A stretch of 15,540 nt of DNA from Xanthoparmelia taractica (lineage: Eukaryota > Ascomycota > Lecanoromycetes > Lecanorales > Parmeliaceae), in assembly GCA_033085395.1 (NCBI GenBank), contig JANQBS010000536.1:1-15540 (forward strand). The letters are read 5' to 3'. This document shows, in pieces, positions 8,871-15,540 of the stretch. The notes beneath the pieces are model-generated. The model was not told the origin of the DNA, ran no database searches, and saw only the letters and a program-made list of their open reading frames with translations. A program made the translations under genes and the position numbers. The stretch's first letter is position 1, and every line of letters starts with the position of its first letter.

Positions 8871-9913
8871 ATATTAGCTTCATTAGACGAAACTTTAATA
8901 ACTTATATATTATTTTCTTTTAATTATAAAATCTCATTTTTAATAATCTAAAGTTATTCTCGATCTTATATTAAGTGATTAATAACTTCTTCGTATATAT
9001 TTAAAATAGAAACAATTACTAGACCTTTCTTATCTTTCTTAACTTTCATAGCCTTTATTATCAATAATATTCTAATATACTTTATCATCTTCTCTTTCTT
9101 ATTTATCTCGCTATTTCTCTTTCTCTTAAAATAAATATTTATAATATATTATATACTTAAAGATTAACACGTATCGAGATAGATATAGAAATATATAATT
9201 ATAAAGATAATATATATAATAATGATCTTAAAGACTAAATTAGAGGTTGAATTAGAGGATTAGAAGATAATAACTTTAATATTAGAGACGATATTAAAGA
9301 CTTAGAAGAATACGAAGTCACTAACTATTATAACTATAATTTAGTTATAGTTTAATCTACTAAAATTATATTCTTAATTATCTTCTCTTACGAAGTAGTC
9401 TAATTAATTAAAACGTCTACTTTTATTGAAGATATAGAAGAAGACGAAGTTATTAATATTAATAATGTGACTATAGTCGTCTCTATTAAGTCTATATTTT
9501 TAATTACTCTCTTCTATAAGACTTTCTATAGAGTTATCTAATTAATTAAGAATAAGATAGATAAACGTCTTATAAAATTACGAGTAATTAACTTATTTAA
9601 GATAATCTTTAAAAGCTTTAAATCGATCTCGCTATTCTTTATATTCTTAACGTAATAATTAACGACTTAATATATCTTTCTAAGTCTAAAGTATAGATGC
9701 GATACTACTTCGTTGTTTTAGAGTCAAATTCTATTAAGATAGTCTCTCTTTCTTTTAATATTAACTTATCTCTTCGAATATAAATCGAATAAGAGTCTAA
9801 ATTAACGTAGATAATATACTTATAATCTTATACTCTAATATAATTTATCGATAAAAGCTTTTTAGTGTATATCTACTTCGAACTAATTGTCTTTCTATTA
9901 ACGATTAAATTAA

Positions 9914-9918
9914 CTAAA
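9914..9918. repeat. Target-site duplication, left copy (CTAAA)
   Basis: CTAAA precedes the TG of the 142-bp island and recurs at 10061-10065 directly after its CA. Confidence 0.7.
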
Positions 9919-10060
9919 TGTCACAGTAAGACTGGGATATATCGATAATGATTGAATTGTTGTTCTATCTAGAGTGTTGGCAGCTAGATATGTGGGTTGC
10001 CAAGCCCTCAAACGAGCTATGACTAAGCGTACCACAGCCATGCTGGTGTGTACCGTGACA
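9919..10060. mobile_element. Solo LTR, 142 bp, not RIP-mutated
   Basis: An island of normal composition within the AT-rich copia interior. It begins TGTCACAGTA and ends TACCGTGACA (inverted match 9 of 10), and is flanked by the 5-bp direct repeat CTAAA. These are the marks of an LTR. With no internal region or partner, it is a solo LTR. Its sequence differs from both the copia LTRs and the 3281-3431 island, although it shares TGCCAAGCCC with the right copia LTR (12484-12493), where the left copy reads TGTCAAGCCC. It lies between the copia integrase and reverse transcriptase relics. Its intact CpA and TpG steps mean it arrived after the surrounding DNA was mutated, or was too short to be recognised. 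Confidence 0.8.
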
Positions 10061-10065
10061 CTAAA
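10061..10065. repeat. Target-site duplication, right copy (CTAAA)
   Basis: Matches 9914-9918 and abuts the CA end of the solo LTR. Confidence 0.7.
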
Positions 10066-10259
10066 GTACGATTTCTTAAATATATATCGATTATTGCTGC
10101 TTCGTCCCCAAATTTAAGCGGTAGCTAAGAGTTATAAAGTATTACACGTATATTCGCCTTAGTTATTTAAATAGATCTCTCGACGACGCTATTCTAATAT
10201 AATATATATAGTTTCGTTTCTTAAAGAGCTAGTTTATATTTTTTTACTTATAGCTTAAC

Positions 10260-10496
10260 GATTATTAAGAGCTTCAAGACGTTATTAAGTCTAATAATCT
10301 TCAATTTCCTCTCGGTTTGAAGTTTTATATTAGCTTTTCATATATTTAACTCCGCTAAGATCGACTTTCTATTCTTTGAATAAATTCTTTAGTGCTTTTT
10401 AAAGTGATTATTAACGATTTCTAGAAACGTAGTGTTATTAATAAGACTCTTTGAAAATAAGTCACACGCATTAATTAAAATTAAATCTAGGATTTT
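10260..10496 (-). pseudogene. Copia integrase core relic
   Basis: Seventy-nine minus-strand codons in one frame with two stops (TAA, TGA). Blocks in order are K-I-L-D-L-I-L-I-N-A-C-D-L-F, L-E-I-V-N-N-H-F-K-K and R-K-L-K-I-I-R-L-N-N. They correspond to the copia integrase motifs L.L.H.D.CGP, F.DD.SR and K.LR.DNG. Both catalytic Asp positions visible here, and the DD pair between them, read Asn, each a G-to-A change after T. The zinc-binding N-terminal part should lie to the right (10500-10900) and the rest of the core to the left, but I could not read them reliably. Confidence 0.82.
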
Positions 10497-11899
10497 ATTC
10501 TTTCTTAAACTTATTATACGAGTAATCTTCTTCTTTATCTTCTCAACTACGTATATCTCGTAAAGTCTCTTATACTTAAGTTAATATATAAATTAATAAG
10601 TAGTGACTTTATAAAGTCTAATAATAATATTGGTCTTAAGATAAGCAAATCGTCTATATATTAGAAAGTAATTCTTCGCTAATTATAATAATTAATCTCT
10701 TTCTTTAGTTAAACTTCTACTTCGAGATCGATTATTATATCTTAATCGCTATCGTTATTAACTAAAACTTAATTAGTAAACGTAGACTACTTAATATTTA
10801 CTTATACTTACTTAGGGACTCGCTATTATATTTAATCTCGTTACGTTAATTTACTAAGAAATTAATTTAATATTTAAGAGAGCACGTATACTTCTTTCTT
10901 ATAATTCGCTTTTAGGAGATTTACGTTATTTATTTAAAGATAAATTAAATTAATATTAAATCTATCTATTAGGTCTAATATATATAATCTTCTATATAAT
11001 AATAGATTAACATCGAATTTAAATATATAATACACTCGCTAAATAGACACTACTCTCTCTAATCGACTTCGTAGAATAATTATTCTTATATAATTTATAT
11101 ATAATATTCCCTTTTTAATCTTAATAATACGTCTCTTTATTCGAATAAGAGAATTATTAAAGAGATTAAGTTTATTAGTTATATAAAATAACGCGCCGAT
11201 ATTAGTAATCTACGAGAGGGAGTTTAGCTTACTTGTAGCTTTTTAAGTAATATAAATAACTATATCGTCTTTATTAATAATATCTAATACTAAGTCTAAT
11301 TTAGCCTTATACGTTCTTCGAGATTTCTTATTATTCTTCTTAAAGTGCTTAGCGAATATAATCTTCTTCTTAAACTTCTTCTCTTTTAATATATAAATTA
11401 ATTTCTTTATCGTCTTAAAAGCTTCGCAATCTTAAATCTTATAATCTTTTTTATTATATATATAGTATCGGGGCTTATAAGTTAACTAAGTAAACGAACG
11501 ATATAAAGTCTTTAATCTTTAACTATAAGAAGCGGTTTTAATATTCTTTACTTAATTATTAATAATAAGTTTACGATTCACGAGCATATATCTCTAACTT
11601 ATTTATAGTCTATATTAAATCTTTAGCTTCTTATAATATACGAAGAGCTTTATTTATATCTTTCTCTTTATTTAACTTTAAGATAACTATTATAATATTA
11701 TATTCGAATAATAAGAAATTATAGAGTTGATAGAGAAGTTCTTTAGTATTATAGGTCTCAGCTAAAGTTAACTTAATCGCTAGAATATTATTACGAATCT
11801 TATAAAGCGTAGCTTACGTATCTTAAATTATTTGTTTCTTCTTCTTCTAATAGTTAACGAACTCTTTTTACTTATTTATAATAACTTACTTTTTAATAT
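10497..11899 (-). other. Copia interior, protease and gag C-terminal region, unreadable
   Basis: By position between gag and integrase, this should encode the nucleocapsid zinc knuckle, the aspartic protease and the integrase zinc domain. It is too RIP-mutated for me to point to any specific motif on the minus strand. No other gene or repeat is seen. Confidence 0.5.
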
Positions 11900-12188
11900 T
11901 CTTATACTTTCTTATTAGAGTATTTCATTAATTCTTAGCTATTAATTAATTAATAATTAACGTTATATCGACTATATTCGTTTTAGTTAGAAAGAGTTCT
12001 TTTATTAATTTATTAAGCTTATTATAATCGACTCTTTTATTAGAAAATAATATTATATATATTATTTTTATCTATTTCAAGACGTAGGTTACTTCTTTTA
12101 CTTATAATTTAATTTTTATTAAGACGAATTATTTTTCGTAGTTGTTCGAGTTAAGAATAAGAATCTTTAACTTATAGATATTTTTCAT
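11900..12188 (-). pseudogene. Copia gag N-terminal relic
   Basis: The minus strand has an ATG at 12188, 210 bases inside the 5' LTR. It is followed by M-K-N-I-Y-K-L-K-I-L-I-L-N-S-N-N-Y-E-K and, after a TAA in the place of Trp or Gln, F-V-L-I-K-I-K-L. Copia gag proteins start with a similar block, short N-terminus then L.G.NY..W...M...L. The match is modest in length but in exactly the expected place and orientation. Later gag is degraded with many stops, and the right-hand limit of readable homology is the ATG itself. Confidence 0.6.
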
Positions 12189-12385
12189 TACGTTCTTTTA
12201 TAGAGTAATAATAATATAAGTTTATAAGTGCTATTATAGATAGTCTTTAAGTGTGTTTTAATAGCATAATGCTATTATAAATAGACTTAATATAGTGCTT
12301 TTATAGAGAGACTTCTTTTTATTATAGATAAGCTATAGATAGCGACGACGACGTATAGAAGATACTGGCAGGCGATAGCATTATC

Positions 12386-12397
12386 GAGCTTATAATC
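12386..12397 (-). promoter_or_regulatory. Copia primer binding site, Met-tRNA anticodon-arm type
   Basis: Immediately inside the 5' LTR the minus strand reads GATTATAAGCTC. Reversing three RIP-type changes (two G-to-A, one C-to-T) gives GGTTATGAGCCC, complementary to the anticodon region of a Met tRNA (GGGCTCATAACC, anticodon CAT). Copia in Drosophila is known to prime from a half-molecule of initiator Met tRNA. Use of the internal region here is an inference from complementarity. Confidence 0.6.
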
Positions 12398-12530
12398 TAT
12401 TAAATAACTAGGCCTAGAATAACTTGATTAAGTATTCTTAGGGGATCAACCTAGCTAAGAACTACTGGAGAGGAAATATCTAGTGCCAAGCCCACTAGTG
12501 TGATAGGGCTGAATGCCCCTATTTTCAACA
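12398..12530 (-). repeat. Copia 5' LTR (right copy), 133 bp
   Basis: Same length as the left LTR and about 90 per cent identical by eye. Its inner end reads TATTAAATAA where the left copy has TGTTGAATAA, both changes TpG to TpA, so RIP-type mutation has begun to erase the LTR boundary. The outer end TTCAACA is intact and abuts CCTAG. Confidence 0.92.
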
Positions 12531-12535
12531 CCTAG
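12531..12535. repeat. Copia target-site duplication, right copy (CCTAG)
   Basis: Exact match to 6948-6952; belongs to the interrupted right TIR. Confidence 0.9.
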
Positions 12536-12545
12536 GATTAACGAG
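12536..12545 (-). repeat. Right terminal inverted repeat, outer 10 bp
   Basis: GATTAACGAG, the reverse complement of the first ten bases of the left TIR (5873-5882), followed by the TA target copy at 12546-12547. Confidence 0.72.
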
Positions 12546-12547
12546 TA

Positions 12548-13029
12548 GGGCCTTTGGATACTAGTCACGTTGCTAGTAGATAGATAAAGAAAAATCATTT
12601 AAAATACGCCTGCAGTCGCGATATCACGTGACTCAGCAAGCTTTCCACTACTGGGTAGCCCGCGTCCCCAGCACATATTAATAAAGATTCTAGATAGAGA
12701 AGAATATAATATTTCGATAAATCTTTTTCTATTAAGTATAGCGCTAGGACTTCGCCGTAGCCTCGCTACGAGCTTTTCTTATATAATTTAGATATTGCCG
12801 ACGTAGGTCTATATAGTGTAGGGCATTCCCACCGAGGAAATGCCAGCAAATCCTACTGCGATCACACTCCGAATAGGACACTCCGTGACTCCATGTTTGA
12901 GTCCCCGTTCATATTGTGATGCCTACATTATCATGTACTCTGACAGCTTGATTTCGCTAGAACCTAGATATCTCAGACCAATACCCTGGACTTGAGCTGA
13001 CTATTTGAGGCAAAAGTGCGCTATTTCTA
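12548..13029. other. Intergenic flank with AT-rich remnant
   Basis: Composition becomes normal after 12547. A composite CACGTGACTCA at 12625-12635 joins an E-box to a TGACTCA (AP-1/Gcn4-type) site. A moderately AT-rich remnant at about 12677-12820 looks mildly RIP-affected and holds the short hairpin CGTAGC-CTC-GCTACG. No gene is recognised. Confidence 0.45.
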
Positions 13030-13494
13030 TGTGCACAAAATACAACGGCGAGCGGTGGGCTCAGCGCATGGAGAGGGAGGCGGCATAGACCATTGCCTTT
13101 CAAAAAAAAAAGGGCCGAGCTTGTGTCTCAGCAGGTGTTCATATCACTTCTCCCGCTGTGTTCGGTCCTTGAACCTTGAGCACAATTCAGCATGCCTAGG
13201 AGAATGACTGTAAGGCTCTGACGATTTTGGTTGTCCATATGCGTGTGTGATAGACGGGACAGAGGGATCCTGCTCCGAGGAGATCAAATTGACTTGATTT
13301 TTGAAGGCTGCTGAGACACTCAGTCTGACACAATCCTTTCACAAGGAAGTTGAGCTTCGAATTTGCTCAGCGCCTGAAGTCTTCAACGTAAATCCATGTA
13401 TTGCCGCTATCATACGTGATACAGACTGCATTGACAATTCTACTAGTTCGAAATTCTCCTCAAGCTTAAATGCAATTGCATCCTCAGTTCTACG
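13030..13494 (-). other. Weak degraded reading frame, minus strand
   Basis: One minus-strand frame runs from 13494 to 13030 with only two TGA codons (13339-13341 and 13144-13146), giving open segments of 51, 64 and 38 codons with varied, protein-like composition. At about 50 per cent GC roughly seven stops would be expected by chance, so this may be a decayed gene or exons. I recognise no domain and see no clear splice sites. Open frames on the plus strand at 13016-13207 and 13301-13513 begin at GTG and TTG and are not credible fungal starts. Confidence 0.22.
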
Positions 13495-14538
13495 TCAGAC
13501 TTTGGGAACGTGAATCAACACGGATCAATCTGTCAATCGTCACACGCACTTACAACCGCTCGTTCATCGCTAGTAACAGAAGATCCCTGATCTGCACGAG
13601 ACTTGCTCTCCTCGATTTTCAAGTCCTCGAACTCTAAGCTCTGGTACGGGTTCGACTGCCACTTTCCTGGCGCCTAGCCATCCTCCGTCGTCGGCCGTCC
13701 CGCGCATATATGACGAGCTTAAAATCGAGGACCCATTACTGCTACATGCGTCAGTAGTCTTCCTCGGCTTTTCTCATACCTATGTTCGCATCAGCACGTG
13801 ACCACGTCAATGTTCAGACACGGGTCGCTTAAATGCTAGCTGACACGCTACGTGTTTCACACATGATTCTTTAACGACAAGACGCCCATACGAGATGAAG
13901 CTAGATTTGGATAAGTAATCTAACGTGCTGGAGCGTCCCGGACCAATTGGACGATGCGAGAGCTGTGACAGGCAGAATGTGGAGAAGGGGGTTTGTGACG
14001 TGTGACCAAGCGTTGCTCCAGCAGATGCGGGTCGCGTTTTAATCCCGAAACGCAGCACTTCACGCACTAATTATTTGTCGGTCAGGTCTTGCTCGATCGG
14101 AGCACTCGATGGCCCTTCCAGGGGCAGCCGGAATGGCCGAAAATCCTGGATTCCTGGCTTCACCCCCTACTTTGTCATGATGGGTCTGTGGTTGAGCTTG
14201 ACATTGGGACAGTCTGGGGATTTAGGCTGAGAATATCACTTTTGAAGCATAGATGATACTCTAGGATGTTAGAGATTGTGATCAAGGCTTAGAAAGGCTG
14301 CGATTCTGAGCTATTATGACAAGCTAATCACCGATTCACAGCAACAGACAGCCTAGCTATCGCAGGGTTGTTCCAAGCATTGCAGACGAGCTATGATCTC
14401 CTCTGCTACATAAGAGGAGCTCGTCAGGATCGTTGACCAAGAGAAATCTGCAAGTCTCCATTTGGATTGCAATTTTCTCGTATCTCACAAATACCCCTTT
14501 CAATTTTTTAGACTCGCTCTTCGAGACTTTCGCACAAT
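13495..14538. promoter_or_regulatory. Intergenic region upstream of secreted-protein gene
   Basis: No convincing gene. CACGTGACCACGTCA at 13795-13809 combines an E-box with an ACGTCA half-site of bZIP type; CACGTGAC also occurs at 12625. Nearer the gene, ACATAAGAGG around 14407-14416 could serve as a weak TATA-like element. The last 60 bases before the ATG at 14539 alternate pyrimidine-rich and AT-rich stretches, as is common for fungal leaders. All of this is suggestion from motifs only. Confidence 0.25.
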
Positions 14539-15195
14539 ATGAAGATCCTGGATCCATTCTCCGCCATGCTCATCGCCCTCCAACTCACTCCCTCTTTCCC
14601 GGCCCCCGTCTCCAGAAATGCTGGCCCCGATCTTATTGAGCGCCAAAGTCAAACGTCTGCCCAAGGCGACTGTACGTCACAATCAGTCAACGGTCAACCC
14701 CCGACTGTCTCAGGCAATTGTGCTCAAGGGAACACTGCCGGAACTTACACCAGCGGTGGTATCCCCCCAGCAGTTGGCAGTGGGAATCGTAATACAACCA
14801 GCAGTGGTACGACGGGCACCAGTGGCGGTACTTTGACTGGCAACACTGGTGGCACCACCACAGGCAATGGGTATGGTACCACGGGTAGCGGAGCCAGCAA
14901 GGAAGGCGGCGGCGGCACCACCACAGGCAGCAGATATGATACCACGGGTAGCGGACAGGCCACGAAAGGCAGCGACGGTGTTTCTAACACGAAAAGCCTA
15001 AAATTCGACGGCAATACCGCGTTCCCACTGTCCGATGGCTTCACCAACAATCTCAAAGGCGAAAGTTCCGGCAACGTCGTACTTCCACAACTCGATGAGA
15101 TCATCAGCAGTGTCCAAAGCGAAGTGCCGGGCGGCGAAATTCCTGGAGGAGATATCACGGCGACGGAATCCCGCAAGAGGGATTTGGATAATTAG
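14539..15195 (+). CDS. Putative secreted Gly/Thr/Ser-rich repeat protein
   Basis: Encodes 218 residues; I do not recognise a family. The N-terminus fits a signal peptide, with a hydrophobic stretch at residues 9-17 and a likely cleavage region around the A-P-A-P-V at 20-24. A second in-frame ATG (residue 10, 14566) has a better initiation context (GCC before ATG) and would leave a shorter signal peptide. Residues 62-150 are low complexity, dominated by Gly, Thr, Ser and Asn, with a 21-residue tandem repeat at 105-146 (G-T-T-T-G...T-T-G-S-G). There are two Cys (45, 61), an N-glycosylation sequon N-T-T at 85 and a dibasic Lys-Arg at 213-214 that could be a Kex2 site. No GPI tail or other membrane segment. 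Thr/Ser richness suggests O-glycosylation, as in cell-wall or secreted fungal proteins. The frame continues past the stop, see the next feature. Open frames on the opposite strand weaken, but do not remove, the case. Confidence 0.6.
   Translation: MKILDPFSAMLIALQLTPSFPAPVSRNAGPDLIERQSQTSAQGDCTSQSVNGQPPTVSGNCAQGNTAGTYTSGGIPPAVGSGNRNTTSSGTTGTSGGTLTGNTGGTTTGNGYGTTGSGASKEGGGGTTTGSRYDTTGSGQATKGSDGVSNTKSLKFDGNTAFPLSDGFTNNLKGESSGNVVLPQLDEIISSVQSEVPGGEIPGGDITATESRKRDLDN
14851..14976 (+). repeat. 63-bp tandem repeat, two copies, inside the coding sequence
   Basis: Copies at 14851-14913 and 14914-14976 share the start GGCACCACCACAGGCA and the centre TACCACGGGTAGCGGA. The unit is 21 codons, so copy number can change without a frameshift. 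Divergence is concentrated in the second part of each copy. Confidence 0.85.
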
Positions 15196-15381
15196 GCCGA
15201 CAATTTTGTGCCCTAGCCCGAAAAAGAGGGCGGCGACGAGTCGAGTGAGAACCTCGGGGTGGTGGAGCGGAACAATGGCAATCTGCAGGGTAACCCTCAG
15301 CAGCGTGGAGGAAACGCGGGAATTGACTGTTGCATTACGCGCCTGGAGGCGAAGGCGGCCTTGCCATTGCCTTTGCCGTAA
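15196..15381 (+). pseudogene. Possible lost C-terminal extension of the secreted protein
   Basis: After the TAG at 15193-15195 the same frame is interrupted only by one more TAG (15214-15216), then runs 54 codons to TAA at 15379-15381. Its Gly/Asn/Gln/Glu-rich composition resembles the upstream protein. Both TAG codons become CAG (Gln) by reversing a single C-to-T change in CpA context, which is the RIP preference. If so, the ancestral protein had 280 residues. Against this, this GC-rich stretch is also open in other frames, so the openness is weak evidence, and the 218-residue form may simply be correct. No intron spanning both stops has convincing splice sites. Confidence 0.35.
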
Positions 15382-15540
15382 CCCACTTGCTATGATCAAT
15401 CACACTTATGCCTAGCTAGAGACTCTCGTTTCTATGAATTGAGTCACTAATGAGAGAAGAAGTCTATTCGAATAGTGGGACTATGGGTTAGTGTGTCTCA
15501 TGATCCAGCCCCTGTTCCAGATGCATGCGCACATGCGGGG
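15382..15540. other. Downstream flank, nothing recognised
   Basis: Balanced composition, no reading frame of note and no repeats beyond a short GCATGC-like palindrome near 15522-15529. Confidence 0.5.

Larger units (their letters stand above)
6953..12530 (-). mobile_element. Full-length Ty1/copia LTR retrotransposon (inactive)
   Basis: A 5578-bp element transcribed on the minus strand. It has 133-bp LTRs at both ends, a 5-bp target duplication CCTAG, a polypurine tract next to the 3' LTR (7086-7095) and a primer site next to the 5' LTR (12386-12397). Minus-strand relics follow the order gag (from 12188), integrase (10260-10496), reverse transcriptase (about 8390-8870 and 8042-8230) and RNase H (about 7762-7830). 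Integrase before reverse transcriptase defines copia rather than gypsy. The interior is heavily RIP-mutated, with stops throughout and catalytic Asp codons changed to Asn. The LTRs and a patch around 8042-8230 are much less affected. A later solo LTR interrupts it at 9919-10060, so the element proper is about 5.43 kb. Confidence 0.93.
5873..12545. mobile_element. Tc1/mariner-type TIR element, split by copia insertion
   Basis: Joining 5873-6952 to 12536-12545 (removing the copia element and one copy of its duplication) gives an element of about 1090 bp. Its ends are inverted repeats of 71-73 bp, and it is flanked by the dinucleotide TA on both sides (5871-5872 and 12546-12547). Long inverted repeats and a TA target site point to the Tc1/mariner superfamily, which in fungi includes pogo/Fot1-like elements. 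The outermost bases read CTCGTTAATCCTAG. At 1.1 kb it is shorter than usual autonomous members, so it is probably internally deleted or non-autonomous. Its interior is AT-rich and mutated but less extreme than the copia interior. The family name is an inference from ends and target only. Confidence 0.7.

Noticed and set aside
13016..13513. Plus-strand open frames of 63 and 70 codons
   Set aside because: They start at GTG and TTG, not ATG, are short, and have no recognisable features.
13807..14067. Minus-strand open frame of 86 codons
   Set aside because: No conserved motif, ordinary length for chance in this composition, and no supporting context.
14672..14713. Possible intron from GTACGT to CTCAG in the secreted-protein gene
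   Set aside because: Only 42 bp, shorter than usual fungal introns, without a clear branch site, and a multiple of three, so its presence would not alter the frame.
14745..15399. Minus-strand frames of 143 and 133 codons and a plus-strand frame of 126 codons overlapping the secreted-protein gene
   Set aside because: They are shadows of a GC-rich, Gly/Thr-rich repeat region. The Pro/Val-rich minus-strand product mirrors GGT/ACC codons.
1..15540. CRISPR arrays, bacterial operons or a defence system
   Set aside because: No regularly spaced repeats and no prokaryotic gene layout. RIP-mutated fungal LTR elements explain the repeats seen.

Overview
The window looks like nuclear DNA of a filamentous ascomycete (Pezizomycotina). 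About the first 12.5 kb is very AT-rich and built from degraded transposable elements. Almost every surviving C there is followed by G or T, while CpA, CpC and their complements TpG and GpG are nearly gone. CpG is kept. This is the pattern of repeat-induced point mutation (RIP), not of ordinary CpG methylation decay. The last 3 kb returns to balanced composition and holds the only convincing open gene.

Layout. Positions 1-4700 are a heavily RIP-mutated block. It contains a plus-strand Ty3/gypsy pol relic (RNase H about 445-850, integrase about 1114-1830, integrase C-terminal domain about 1990-2130), followed by AT-rich sequence I could not assign. A 151-bp island of normal composition at 3281-3431 is an apparent solo LTR with a 5-bp target duplication. 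Positions 4700-5872 are moderately AT-rich with no gene. Positions 5873-12545 are a nest. A Tc1/mariner-type element of about 1.1 kb, with 71-73-bp terminal inverted repeats and a TA target site, was split in its right repeat by a complete 5578-bp Ty1/copia element (6953-12530, minus strand, 133-bp LTRs, CCTAG target duplication, polypurine tract and Met-tRNA-like primer site). The copia interior was then hit by a second unmutated solo LTR (9919-10060). Insertion order can be read directly: TIR element first, copia second, solo LTR last.

Gene flank. Positions 12548-14538 look like intergenic DNA with a few candidate bZIP/bHLH sites and a weak degraded reading frame. A plus-strand gene at 14539-15195 encodes a 218-residue, probably secreted Gly/Thr/Ser-rich protein with a 21-residue tandem repeat. 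Its frame continues past two TAG codons to 15381, and both TAGs could be CAG changed by RIP-type mutation.

No CRISPR, rRNA or tRNA gene and no intact multi-gene system is visible. The main interest is the nested element history, the base-context logic of which catalytic residues were destroyed, the unmutated solo LTRs, and possible RIP spill-over into the neighbouring secreted-protein gene. All coding relics were read by eye and domain limits are approximate.
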